A stretch of 64,000 nt of DNA, taken from assembly GCA_017473905.1 (NCBI GenBank), contig JAFUJA010000029.1:1-64000 (forward strand), in the 5' to 3' direction. The stretch's first letter is position 1, and every line of letters starts with the position of its first letter. A program made the position numbers and the translations under genes. The notes under the pieces were generated by a model that had not been told where the DNA came from, searched no databases, and was given only the letters and a program-made list of their open reading frames with translations. Of this stretch, positions 40,213-48,373 are shown piece after piece. The DNA is from Lachnospiraceae bacterium. Lineage in GTDB: Bacteria > Bacillota > Clostridia > Lachnospirales > Lachnospiraceae.

Positions 40213-41301
40213 TTAGTATTCAAAGCTCTCCATGTATTTCATGTATTTTACGACCATAAGGGCAATGCGGAAGGTAATTGCATCCTCAAATACCCGCAGA
40301 TCCAGTCCGGTACTCTTCTGGAGCTTATCCAGACGATATACCAGTGTATTTCTATGTATAAAAAGTTGTCTTGATGTTTCGGAAGCATTCAGGCTGTTTT
40401 CAAAGAATTTATTGATGGTTGACAGGGTTTCTTCGTCGAAGTCATCCGGACTCTTTCCGTCAAAAATTTCTTTAATAAACATTTTACACAAAGGAATGGG
40501 AAGCTGATAAATCAAACGTCCGATTCCAAGCTCGCTGTATGCGATTACATTTCTTTCACTGAAGAAAATTCTTCCTACGTCCAGAGCCATTTTTGCTTCC
40601 TTATAGGAACGGCTCACATCCTTGATTTCATTGACGCAGGTACCGTAGGAAATATGAATATCCTTAATGCCTTCTTTCTGAAGATGAGCAATGATGCTCC
40701 GGGCTGTATTTTCAATATCCTTGCCCCCCTGCTCTTCAGTTAAATCCTTTACCACAACCACATTGTTTTCATCTACTGCAGTAACGAATTCTCTCTTGTC
40801 ATTTCCAAGAACCGCTTTTACAAGTTCCTGGGCATTGTTATCCCTTCCGTTGTCGGATTCCACAATCATAACCACACGTCTGGCATCAGTGCGGATATGA
40901 AGCTTTTTCGCTCTTCCGTAAATATCTACCAGCAACAGGTTATCCAAAAGCAGGTTTTTAATGAAGTTATCCTTGTCAAAACGCTCTTTGTATGCCACCA
41001 GCAGGGTCTGAATCTGGAATGCGGCCATTTTACCTGCAATATAGGCATTTTCTCCTGCACCTGCAGAAATCAGCACATACTCCGTCTGCTGCTCATCATA
41101 TATTTTAAAAAACTGACTGTTCTGAATCTCCTGGCTATCTGCCGGAGATTTTACGAACTCTAAAATAGCAGTGGCAAAGTTCTGCTGTCCGATCATGGTA
41201 GTAACCACCACCTTGCCGTCAACATCCGCTACGGTTAAATCCACACGGGTAATTGCCTTCATTCCGTCAATTGCATTTTGTAAAATCTGATTCGAAATCA
41301 T
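40213..41301 (-). CDS. PucR/CdaR-type transcriptional regulator
   Basis: A 362-residue regulator with an N-terminal sugar-diacid-recognition-like domain (ILQNAIDGMKAITRVDLTVA, about residues 1-130), a central GGDEF-like/linker region without catalytic motif, and a C-terminal PucR helix-turn-helix (SLNASETSRQLFIHRNTLVY, about 300-345). Such proteins sense metabolites and usually regulate nearby genes. The sugar-acid genes normally beside it are absent. ATG 41301 follows GGGAGGTTACGAAGG. The N-terminally longer frame (to 41352) is rejected because it spans the promoter region. Confidence 0.85.
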   Translation of the reverse strand: MISNQILQNAIDGMKAITRVDLTVADVDGKVVVTTMIGQQNFATAILEFVKSPADSQEIQNSQFFKIYDEQQTEYVLISAGAGENAYIAGKMAAFQIQTLLVAYKERFDKDNFIKNLLLDNLLLVDIYGRAKKLHIRTDARRVVMIVESDNGRDNNAQELVKAVLGNDKREFVTAVDENNVVVVKDLTEEQGGKDIENTARSIIAHLQKEGIKDIHISYGTCVNEIKDVSRSYKEAKMALDVGRIFFSERNVIAYSELGIGRLIYQLPIPLCKMFIKEIFDGKSPDDFDEETLSTINKFFENSLNASETSRQLFIHRNTLVYRLDKLQKSTGLDLRVFEDAITFRIALMVVKYMKYMESFEY

Positions 41302-41324
41302 CCTTCGTAACCTCCCTGTCACTT

Positions 41325-41341
41325 TTGTAAACATGTTACAA
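41325..41341. promoter_or_regulatory. Operator-like inverted repeat before the PucR-type gene
   Basis: TTGTAA-N5-TTACAA, 24 bases upstream of the start codon. It is a plausible autoregulatory site, but the regulator that binds it is unknown. Confidence 0.35.
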
Positions 41342-41471
41342 TAACCTACCAAGAAGAATTTTAATACATTTTCACAAAAAAATCCATATAAAAAAATGAT
41401 TTTTTTGTGTATTTCTATTATATTCTTCTAATTATTTTGTTCATAGATTTCCAAATTTTGCCTTTTAAACA

Positions 41472-41502
41472 TAAAAAAAGCAGTGCAAAAGCCTTGCACT
41501 GC
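41472..41502 (-). terminator. Terminator after the WecG/TagA-like gene
   Basis: Minus strand GGCAGTGCAAG-CTTTTGCACTGC hairpin (9-bp stem) followed by TTTTTTTAT. Confidence 0.88.
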
Positions 41503-41531
41503 CTTGATTTCAGCCATTTATATAATTTTAC

Positions 41532-42233
41532 CTATCCCTTTTTTGCCTTATTGGCAGATTCGCCCCCGTCGCTTTGGTACTTTTTTACCTTTCTGACGAA
41601 AAGCTGTTTGCAAAGAATGGCATCCAGAAAATGAACCGGCGTCTTTTTAATTTCATTCCCCAGCTTTGCATCTTCAAGAAGTCCAATCCAGACATCCGCA
41701 TTTACCAAATGTCCTTTTTCACCCATAAGATGCAGCTGCTTCTCGAAGGGAAGGGCGGATATAATAGTACGGGGAGACACGTCATTAATCTCGTTAATCA
41801 ATGCTTCCTCCGTGGTATCTTCCGTCACAACAAAACTGCCTGCCACAATAATGTTTTCATGGACTTGCGTAGCATAGTTTACCAGACTTTCTGCCTTTTC
41901 CTCGGAGTCTGCCACAAAAAACACTTTCTGCTTCGCCCTGCCCAGTCTTTTTATAAAATCCCGAAGGAATACTTCGTCCTCGATTTCTTCCCGACGTTTG
42001 GGAGCATTCACCCCCAGAACTTCCAGGACCGCAGGTTCCCCGCAAAGTAACATATCCATTTTATCCAAAAGAGCCTTCAGTTCTTCCCGTTCTCCCGCTT
42101 CCATCAAAATGTGGGAGGATACAAAAAAGATGCTGTTCATGGCTCCGTTCCCCAGATAACGCAGGGATTCCTTCACTGCATCCACCGCAGAATAATCAGT
42201 GATATGCATGCCCAATACATCGATTTCCTTCAT
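41532..42233 (-). CDS. Divergent WecG/TagA/CpsF-family glycosyltransferase-like protein
   Basis: The 233-residue protein has the overall TagA layout: MKEIDVLGMHITDYSAVDAV, a FFVSSHILMEA segment, RRE...LRDFIKRLG and KVFFVADSEE, and the C-terminal GEKGHLVNADVWIGL. TagA enzymes transfer N-acetylmannosamine in wall teichoic acid synthesis. The usual NT..NP and ADG.G active-site motifs are replaced here by VSSH and CGEPAV, so activity is doubtful or the substrate differs. ATG 42233 has GGGGTGGTTTG; the frame upstream to 42263 is rejected. It has its own extended -10 promoter. Confidence 0.7.
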   Translation of the reverse strand: MKEIDVLGMHITDYSAVDAVKESLRYLGNGAMNSIFFVSSHILMEAGEREELKALLDKMDMLLCGEPAVLEVLGVNAPKRREEIEDEVFLRDFIKRLGRAKQKVFFVADSEEKAESLVNYATQVHENIIVAGSFVVTEDTTEEALINEINDVSPRTIISALPFEKQLHLMGEKGHLVNADVWIGLLEDAKLGNEIKKTPVHFLDAILCKQLFVRKVKKYQSDGGESANKAKKG

Positions 42234-42291
42234 CAAACCACCCCATTTACCTGACGTACACACAAAACACTATCCGAAATTATCTGCTTAT

Positions 42292-42320
42292 ATTATAACA
42301 TAGCCGATTGGCACTTGCCA
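42292..42320 (-). promoter_or_regulatory. Extended -10 promoter of the WecG-like gene
   Basis: Minus strand TGGCAA (42315-42320), 17-base spacer, TATAAT (42292-42297) preceded by TGT, which compensates the weak -35. Confidence 0.6.
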
Positions 42321-42322
42321 CT

Positions 42323-43165
42323 CTATTTTATCTTACGGATAGAGGTCTCCGTAATTTCAATGCGGCCTGCTTTTAACAGATTCCCTACACCGCGTTTAAA
42401 TTCATTCTTGCTCATTCCCATCTCGCGACGAATGGTTTCCGGTGAAGCTTTATCATTAAAAGGAAGTACACCGTCATAGCTTTCGATGGCTTTCATAATT
42501 TCTGCAGCATCGGTCGCAATCTGGATGTAAGCCTTTTCTTTTATGCTTAAATCAATCTTTCCGTCAGCATGGACACCGGTAATTCTTGCGCTTACCTTAC
42601 TTCCCACGGGAACATTTTTGGTAAATTCCCTTGCAGGAATCAGTGCGGAATACTTATCTTCAACCGCCACGAAGGCACCGAAATTTTCACTGATTTCATA
42701 GATGGTTCCTTCTACCTGGTCATCCTTTTTAAAATTGCCCCCTTTTTCAAGATAGGGATATAATTTCATGGTTGCACAGAGACGCCCTGTTTTATCCACA
42801 TAAAGAGCCACAAGTACTTTGTCATTTTCCCGTACTTTACCGGTCTGTTCCCTGAAAGGAAGAAGGAGTTCCTTCTCCAGTCCCCAATCTAAAAAGGCAC
42901 CGATTTTAGTAATGCCGGCCACACGAAGACGCGCAACCTTACCAAGGGTAATGCCGGGCTGACGCACGGTTGCAATCAGACGATCGGAAGAATCCTTGTA
43001 TAAAAACAAATCAAGTTCATCCCCCAATGCGGTATTTTCAGGCACCTGCTTTGCGGGTAAAAGCACGCGCTCTTCCCCTTTTGCATCATCCAAACCTGCA
43101 AAATACAAGCCGAAATCCACTCTTTTTACTGCCCGTAATCTCTGTACTTCTCCCAATTTTAACAT
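42323..43165 (-). CDS. cvfB: CvfB-like S1-domain RNA-binding protein
   Basis: A 280-residue protein of the CvfB family: three S1-type OB domains (residues about 1-60, 70-140 and 145-210, with RVAGITKIGAFLDWGLEKEL and VEGTIYEISENFGAFVAV) and a C-terminal winged helix (ETIRREMGMSKNEFKRGVGN). The family binds RNA and modulates virulence-gene expression in Staphylococcus; its role here is unknown. ATG 43165 has GGGAGGAAAGTAAA. It follows the thioesterase gene by 45 bases. Confidence 0.88.
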   Translation of the reverse strand: MLKLGEVQRLRAVKRVDFGLYFAGLDDAKGEERVLLPAKQVPENTALGDELDLFLYKDSSDRLIATVRQPGITLGKVARLRVAGITKIGAFLDWGLEKELLLPFREQTGKVRENDKVLVALYVDKTGRLCATMKLYPYLEKGGNFKKDDQVEGTIYEISENFGAFVAVEDKYSALIPAREFTKNVPVGSKVSARITGVHADGKIDLSIKEKAYIQIATDAAEIMKAIESYDGVLPFNDKASPETIRREMGMSKNEFKRGVGNLLKAGRIEITETSIRKIK

Positions 43166-43210
43166 TTTACTTTCCTCCCGGTTTATCCGTACTGATTTTA
43201 GATGCTGTTC

Positions 43211-43930
43211 CTATTCTCTGTCTTCCGGCAGAAAATACATAGCTGTATATACCTCTTCATCTGCTCCGCAGAGCGCAATTGTTAATCCGTTTTCATCCTC
43301 TGATACGTAAGGAATCAGTTCATCCCCCAGGAAAGCCTGTTTTCTGTACTGAATACGCATTTTGGAAATTTTTCTGCCTTCCGGAATATAAGAAAGACAG
43401 AATGCGATATACTGGGCATTGTTTACGTGATTATTGGTATCTAAGTGTTCACGTCCGATTACAAAGCCCTTTTCTTTCTTTTTATTCTCTCCTAAAAGAA
43501 TTTTGCCCCGCAAATTACTGTCCATGGGAACCCATTCTTCACTGACATAATACTTCTCCATTTCGGGAGTAATCTTCTTGGGTTTCTTGGTTTCCCAGTC
43601 AATCAGCATCCACATGCTGTCTGCTCTGGCAAGAAGTTCACCTTCCGGGGTACTGATCTGGAATCCTCGATAGCCGAAAGTGCTTTTTACATAATAAGGA
43701 CAGGTGGCAACCACAATGCGTTCCCCCATCCCCGGCATTCTTTCAACTTCTATCTGCCAGTTTAAAATAATCCAGGACATTCCGTTTTCATTCAGCCAAA
43801 GCATTCCCATTCCGATTTCTTCCGACTCAAAGTTTACGCAGTCCTGAAAAAGATTTACCATGGCAGGAATCGTAAGTTTTCCCGTGGAATCAATTTCACT
43901 GTATCTTATTCTGGTAGTCCATTCGTACAT
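43211..43930 (-). CDS. Acyl-ACP thioesterase (FatA/TesA hotdog family)
   Basis: Hydrolyses acyl-ACP to free fatty acid. The 239-residue protein has a double hotdog fold: N-terminal RIRYSEIDSTGKLTIPAMVN LFQDC and the TKKPKKITPEM segment in the first half, then HLDTNNHVNNAQYIAFCLSY in the second, with the Asn-His catalytic residues present. The family is typical of Clostridia and can control the chain length of released acids. It lies between the tRNA-Gln gene and cvfB, about 11 kb from the fab promoter and on the same strand. Confidence 0.9.
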   Translation of the reverse strand: MYEWTTRIRYSEIDSTGKLTIPAMVNLFQDCVNFESEEIGMGMLWLNENGMSWIILNWQIEVERMPGMGERIVVATCPYYVKSTFGYRGFQISTPEGELLARADSMWMLIDWETKKPKKITPEMEKYYVSEEWVPMDSNLRGKILLGENKKKEKGFVIGREHLDTNNHVNNAQYIAFCLSYIPEGRKISKMRIQYRKQAFLGDELIPYVSEDENGLTIALCGADEEVYTAMYFLPEDRE

Positions 43931-44003
43931 TCTGTCCTCTTTCCAATTTTAATTGCAAAGAAATACTTTCCCGTGATAAGACAAATAATACACATAAAAT
44001 AAA

Positions 44004-44030
44004 AATCCGGCAGATATTATCCACCGGATT
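44004..44030 (-). terminator. Terminator after tRNA-Gln
   Basis: Minus strand AATCCGG-N13-CCGGATT followed by TTTATTTTAT, 9 bases after the tRNA. Confidence 0.8.
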
Positions 44031-44038
44031 CGTAATAG

Positions 44039-44110
44039 CAGGGCTACAAGGATTCGAACCTTGAGATGACGGAGTCAGAGTCCGTTGCCTTACCGTTTGG
44101 CGATAGCCCT
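44039..44110 (-). tRNA. tRNA-Gln (anticodon CUG)
   Basis: Read on the minus strand: acceptor stem AGGGCTA with TAGCCCT, D arm GCC-AAACGGTAA-GGC, anticodon stem ACGGA/TCCGT around loop CTCTGAC (anticodon CTG), T arm CAAGG-TTCGAAT-CCTTG, discriminator G. The CCA end is not encoded. It decodes CAG; a UUG tRNA-Gln must exist elsewhere in the genome. Confidence 0.95.
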
Positions 44111-44141
44111 ATATTTGTGCATGCGCACATCACACTTGAAT

Positions 44142-44170
44142 AATATACACGATTTCTTTTTACTTTGCAA
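44142..44170 (-). promoter_or_regulatory. Promoter of tRNA-Gln
   Basis: Minus strand TTGCAA (44165-44170), 17-base spacer, TATATT (44142-44147), about 32 bases before the tRNA 5' end. Confidence 0.65.
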
Positions 44171-44302
44171 GTAAAATTTTCATTTTTTTATGATTTTTTT
44201 CAAAAAATATTTTTTCCCGATTTTAAAACCGGAATTTCAGACTTAAATAACGCTAAAAATATGGGTTTAGCAAAATTTTAGAAATAGTTTAGAATTAAAC
44301 AA

Positions 44303-44331
44303 TTGACAATGGTAACAATGTAATATATATT
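44303..44331 (+). promoter_or_regulatory. Sigma-A promoter of degV
   Basis: Plus strand TTGACA (44303-44308), 17-base spacer, TATATT (44326-44331). The 130 bases upstream to the tRNA promoter are very AT-rich (about 75-80%) with no gene. Confidence 0.8.
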
Positions 44332-44332
44332 G

Positions 44333-44353
44333 ATGTAGTATTGATTACTACAT
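44333..44353. promoter_or_regulatory. Operator-like palindrome at the degV start site
   Basis: Perfect arms ATGTAGTA and TACTACAT around TTGAT, covering the expected transcription start. The position is typical for repressor binding. The factor is unknown; the nearby MarR/FabT-like protein is one candidate. Confidence 0.55.
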
Positions 44354-44387
44354 TGGAAAGTTTTTCCATCAAGATTGGAGGCAATTT

Positions 44388-45275
44388 ATGAATTCTTTCG
44401 TATTAACATGTTGTTCTACAGTGGATCTTCCCGCAGAGTATTTTGAAGAGCACAATCTTCCCTTTGCACGTTACCATTTTATTTTAGATGGTACCGAATA
44501 TGAAGATGACTGCGGTAAAACCGTTCCCTATGATGAGTTTTATGATAAAATCAGAAACGGTTCCATGCCCACTACTTCACAGATTAATATCAGCGAATTC
44601 ATTGCCTTCTTTGAACCTTTTTTGATGGAAGGTAAAGATGTCCTTCATGTTTCCATGTCTTCCGGTATTTCCGGCACATATAACTCTGCACGGAATGCAA
44701 TGGAGGAGCTTGCCGAGAAATATCCCGAACGCACCATCCGCGTTGTGGACAGCCTTGCTGCTTCCAGCGGTTACGGACTTCTTGTGGATGCCATGGTGAA
44801 AATGCGGGATGCCGGTGCTTCCTTAGAAGAAATTTACACCTTTGCGGAAGAAAATAAAACCCGGGTAAATCACTGGTTCTATTCCACTGACTTAACACAT
44901 TTTAAAAGAGGCGGCCGAATCTCCGCAACTGCTGCCACAATTGGCAATATTTTAAATCTCTGTCCTTTTATGAATGTAAATTACAACGGAGAACTGATTG
45001 TCCGTGAAAAAATCCGCGGCAAAAAGAAAGTACTTCTTCATTCCTACAAAACCATGGAAAAGCTTGCAGATCTGGGCAAGGATTATAACGGCAAATGCTT
45101 CATTTCCTGCTCTGACGCTTTCGACGAAGCAAGACAGCTTGCTGATTTAATCGAAGAAAACATGCCCAACTTAGACGGCAAAGTAGAGATTTACTCCATC
45201 GGTACCGTAATCGGTTCACATACCGGTCCCGGAACCGTTGCCCTGTTCTTCTGGGGAGAAAAACGTATCGACTAA
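44388..45275 (+). CDS. degV: DegV-family fatty-acid-binding protein
   Basis: DegV proteins (FakB) hold a fatty acid in a hydrophobic pocket; FakB partners deliver it to the kinase FakA for incorporation into phospholipid. The 295-residue protein has the typical LTCCSTVDLPAEY N-terminus, the SISEF/TTSQI substrate segment (SMPTTSQINISEF), SSGISGTYNSA and the C-terminal IGTVIGSHTGPGTVALFF. ATG 44388 has TTGGAGGCAATTT. It is on the plus strand and converges on the fab operon, consistent with exogenous fatty-acid use. A fakA gene is not in this window. Confidence 0.93.
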   Translation: MNSFVLTCCSTVDLPAEYFEEHNLPFARYHFILDGTEYEDDCGKTVPYDEFYDKIRNGSMPTTSQINISEFIAFFEPFLMEGKDVLHVSMSSGISGTYNSARNAMEELAEKYPERTIRVVDSLAASSGYGLLVDAMVKMRDAGASLEEIYTFAEENKTRVNHWFYSTDLTHFKRGGRISATAATIGNILNLCPFMNVNYNGELIVREKIRGKKKVLLHSYKTMEKLADLGKDYNGKCFISCSDAFDEARQLADLIEENMPNLDGKVEIYSIGTVIGSHTGPGTVALFFWGEKRID

Positions 45276-45292
45276 ATCATCACTCCATATAT

Positions 45293-45322
45293 AAAAGAGC
45301 CCGCAATGAAGCGGACTCTTTT
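45293..45322. terminator. Bidirectional terminator, degV / marR
   Basis: AAAAGAGCCCGC-AATGAA-GCGGACTCTTTT: stem interrupted by one mismatch, with T-tracts for both strands. It separates the two convergent units. Confidence 0.88.
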
Positions 45323-45329
45323 TTGTTTC

Positions 45330-45782
45330 TTACCGCTTTGTAAAACGACTGTCTACCTCCGGCATAAGCTCATCATGAATCACAAGCAGCATTCTTTCCA
45401 GAAGTTCTACCTCTTCGGCTGTGAAACGATCTTTCATTCGTTCTGTTACCTTATCAACATAGGCAGTGGTAATGTGATGATAATTTAAATACCGATCCGT
45501 TACCTCAAGATAAAATTCTCTTTTATCATCCTCAGACTGCAGCTTACGAAGATATCCCTTTTTAATCAGAGAGTTTACCTTGTATGCCGCATTGGGAGAA
45601 GAAATCTGAATAAAAGACGCAAACTCGCTTACCGTAGGATGTCCCATCGCATGAATAATTTCTATGCAATAGGTTTCCACCGTTGTCAGACTGGTTTCCC
45701 GGTTTTTAATTTTTTCAAACAATGATTGATAGAAGTGAAGTTTAAATTTGGTATAAACATCAAAAAACGCTTTGTTCAGCAT
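45330..45782 (-). CDS. MarR-family regulator, FabT-like
   Basis: A 150-residue winged-helix MarR protein: N- and C-terminal dimerisation helices, the DNA-recognition helix in HPTVSEFASFIQISSPNAAY and the wing KGYLRKLQSEDDKREFYLE. MarR-type FabT represses fatty-acid genes in streptococci. Here it is the last gene of the fab operon instead of lying beside fabH, 69 bases after fabZ. ATG 45782 follows AAAGAGGTTGATTCT; the frame to 45824 is rejected. Regulation of this operon is inferred from position. Confidence 0.85.
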   Translation of the reverse strand: MLNKAFFDVYTKFKLHFYQSLFEKIKNRETSLTTVETYCIEIIHAMGHPTVSEFASFIQISSPNAAYKVNSLIKKGYLRKLQSEDDKREFYLEVTDRYLNYHHITTAYVDKVTERMKDRFTAEEVELLERMLLVIHDELMPEVDSRFTKR

Positions 45783-45851
45783 AGAATCAACCTCTTTCTT
45801 TATCCTTATGTAAGTATTCCCCATAGGTCATAGCTCTATTGTAATACATTT

Positions 45852-46277
45852 TTACTGAACTGCAAAGGTCAATTCTGCAGAAACTGCAACTTCTCCGTTT
45901 ACGGTAATGGTTCCTTCACCGATTCCCAAAGGTCCCTTCTGCTTGATAATATTTACGGACATCTCCAAAACGTCTCCGGGAATTACCTGACGACGGAATC
46001 TGGCATTCTTAATGCCTCCGAAAAATGCAATTTTACCCTTGTTTTCCTCTTTGGACAAAATTGCCACCGCACCGGTCTGGGCAAGTGCCTCAATCATCAA
46101 TACTCCAGGCATTACCGGGTAGTCAGGGAAATGTCCCATAAACTGCATTTCATTTGCGGATACACATTTAATTCCTTTTGCCCAGACACCGGGCTCAAAA
46201 TCCGTAATACGGTCTACCAGTAAAAACGGATATCTGTGAGGAATGATTTTCTGAATTTCCTGGATATTTAATTCCAT
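45852..46277 (-). CDS. fabZ: 3-hydroxyacyl-ACP dehydratase FabZ
   Basis: Dehydrates 3-hydroxyacyl-ACP to trans-2-enoyl-ACP. The 141-residue hotdog protein has [11 protein letters not shown] and the catalytic segment [20 protein letters not shown] (His and Glu intact). ATG 46277 follows GGAAGGAGACAGA. It follows fabF by 46 bases as the last biosynthetic gene of the operon. No fabA or fabM is in the window, so the source of unsaturated acids is not visible. Confidence 0.97.
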   Translation of the reverse strand: MELNIQEIQKIIPHRYPFLLVDRITDFEPGVWAKGIKCVSANEMQFMGHFPDYPVMPGVLMIEALAQTGAVAILSKEENKGKIAFFGGIKNARFRRQVIPGDVLEMSVNIIKQKGPLGIGEGTITVNGEVAVSAELTFAVQ

Positions 46278-46323
46278 TCTGTCTCCTTCCTGTAAAATGC
46301 CACCGGGACATTTTTACATAAAA

Positions 46324-47565
46324 CTATTCACTGTATTTCTTAAATAAAAGGCTGGCATTGTGTCCGCCAAAACCTAAGGAATTGGACATTGCATATTCAA
46401 TATCCTTCTCGATACCCTTGTTGGGAACCACGTTCAAATCACAGTTTTCATCAGGCACCTGATAGTTAATGGTTGCAGGGATGAAACCGTCCTGAAGCGC
46501 TTTTACCGCAATAATACTTTCTACTGCACCTGCAGCACCAAGCAAATGACCGGTATTACCCTTGGTAGAAGAAACATAAAGTTCCTTTGCATACTCACCG
46601 AACGCAGCCTTAATGGCAAGGGTTTCACACTTATCATTCATAGGTGTGGATGTACCGTGAGCATTGATGTAATCAACCTGATTTGCCTCAACACCTGCAT
46701 CCTTTAATGCAATCTGCATACACTTTGCAGCACCGCTTCCGTCAGCAGAAGGAGCTGTGATGTGATATGCATCACAATTTGCGCCGTAGCCTACGATTTC
46801 ACCGTAAATCTTAGCACCACGTTTCTTGGCATGTTCCAGTTCTTCAAGAAGCAGGATACCTGCACCTTCACCCATAACGAAACCGTTTCTTTCCTTATCG
46901 AAAGGAATGGACGCACGATTGGGGTCTGCAGACTGTGAAAGAGCCTGTAAAGAAGTAAAACCACCGATTGCAAAAGGTGTAATACTGCTTTCGGTACCAC
47001 CGCAGATCATACCGGTTGCATAACCGTCACGAATGTGGCGGAACGCATCACCTACAGCATTGCTGCCGCCTGCACAGGCTGTAACCACACAATTACACAT
47101 ACCCTTTAAGCCGTAACGGATTGCAATACGGCCGGGTGCCATATTGGAAATAATTGAAGGAATGAAGTAAGGAGATACTCTGTCAAATCCCTTCTCCATA
47201 CCTTTTACATGTTCTGATTCAATAGTGGGAAGTCCGCCGATACCGGAGGAAACGATGACACCGAATTCGTCTTCTTCCCCTTCGAAAGAAATGCCCGCAT
47301 CCTTAACAGCTTCTTCAGCTGCAATTTCAGCCAACGCCACGAAGCGGTCCATTTTACGAAGTTCTCTTTTATCAATATGGTCTTCCAGCACAAGATTCTT
47401 TACTTCGCCGGCAACCTTTACCTTACGGTCGGATGTATCATAACCGGTAATAAAATCAATACCGCACACACCTTCCCGGATACCCTTCCATGTTTCTTCT
47501 ACGGTATTACCTACAGGGTTTACAGTACCCATACCGGTAATAACAACTCGTCTTTTTCCTTCCAT
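46324..47565 (-). CDS. fabF: Beta-ketoacyl-ACP synthase II
   Basis: Elongates acyl-ACP with malonyl-ACP. The 413-residue protein has the catalytic Cys in VVTACAGGSNAVG, His in NAHGTSTPMND and His in STKGNTGHLLGAAG, and the C-terminal SNSLGFGGHNASLLFKK. ATG 47565 follows GGAAGGAACATAAA. It lies 23 bases after fabG in the operon. All catalytic residues are intact. Confidence 0.97.
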   Translation of the reverse strand: MEGKRRVVITGMGTVNPVGNTVEETWKGIREGVCGIDFITGYDTSDRKVKVAGEVKNLVLEDHIDKRELRKMDRFVALAEIAAEEAVKDAGISFEGEEDEFGVIVSSGIGGLPTIESEHVKGMEKGFDRVSPYFIPSIISNMAPGRIAIRYGLKGMCNCVVTACAGGSNAVGDAFRHIRDGYATGMICGGTESSITPFAIGGFTSLQALSQSADPNRASIPFDKERNGFVMGEGAGILLLEELEHAKKRGAKIYGEIVGYGANCDAYHITAPSADGSGAAKCMQIALKDAGVEANQVDYINAHGTSTPMNDKCETLAIKAAFGEYAKELYVSSTKGNTGHLLGAAGAVESIIAVKALQDGFIPATINYQVPDENCDLNVVPNKGIEKDIEYAMSNSLGFGGHNASLLFKKYSE

Positions 47566-47588
47566 TTTATGTTCCTTCCTTTCCCCTG

Positions 47589-48335
47589 TTATCCCTGTAA
47601 ACCACCGTCAATGGTAATTACCTGACCGGTGATATAAGATGCATCATCAGAAGCTAAAAACAATACGCCGTTTGCAATATCTTCCGGCTTACCGATTCTC
47701 TTTAAAGGAATCTGGTTTAACATTGCTTCATACATATTCTCGGGAATTGCATCCGTCATATCGGTTTCAATCATTCCCGGTGCAATGGCATTTACGGTAA
47801 TGTTTCTGGAAGCAAATTCCTTTGCAACAGACTTGGTAAATCCGATTACACCTGCTTTACTTGCAGAATAGTTGGACTGACCTGCATTTCCGTGAACACC
47901 GACAATACTGCTTAAGTTAATGATTCTGCCGTAACGCTTCTTCATCATATCTTTTACGGCAAGACGGGTACATAAGAAAGTACCTTTTAAATTGACTTCC
48001 ATAACAGACATAAAATCTGCCTCGGTCATACCGATTAAAAGCTTATCTCTTGTAATACCTGCATTGTTTACCAGTACGGAAATATCTCCGAAAGCTTCTT
48101 TTGCCTTGTCAAAAAGCATTTTGCACTCTTCTTCGTTAGATACGTCTGCTTTCACGCAGATACCGTCTCCGCCGGCTTCCCTGCAAAGAGCAAGTGTTTC
48201 AAGTGCGCTTTCTTCTCTGCCTGCATAGTTAATGACTACATTGGCACCTTCTTTTGCAAAAGCGACTGCTACTGCACGGCCGATTCCGCGTCCTGCACCG
48301 GTAACCAGTACATTTTTTCCTTCAAATCTTTTCAT
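47589..48335 (-). CDS. fabG: 3-oxoacyl-ACP reductase FabG
   Basis: NADPH-dependent reduction of 3-oxoacyl-ACP. The 248-residue short-chain dehydrogenase has the cofactor motif TGAGRGIGRA (about residue 11), NNAG, and the catalytic Ser-Tyr-Lys in SSIVGVHGNAGQSNYSASKA. Its C-terminal GQVITIDGGLQG is typical. ATG 48335 has AGGAGGCAGAA. It follows fabD by 38 bases. Confidence 0.97.
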   Translation of the reverse strand: MKRFEGKNVLVTGAGRGIGRAVAVAFAKEGANVVINYAGREESALETLALCREAGGDGICVKADVSNEEECKMLFDKAKEAFGDISVLVNNAGITRDKLLIGMTEADFMSVMEVNLKGTFLCTRLAVKDMMKKRYGRIINLSSIVGVHGNAGQSNYSASKAGVIGFTKSVAKEFASRNITVNAIAPGMIETDMTDAIPENMYEAMLNQIPLKRIGKPEDIANGVLFLASDDASYITGQVITIDGGLQG

Positions 48336-48373
48336 TTCTGCCTCCTAAAATAAGCATGCTGTGACTGTTTCCA

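Noticed and set aside
44171..44302. Replication origin or other special element in the AT-rich gap
   Set aside because: There are no DnaA-box clusters or repeats; it is an ordinary AT-rich intergenic stretch.
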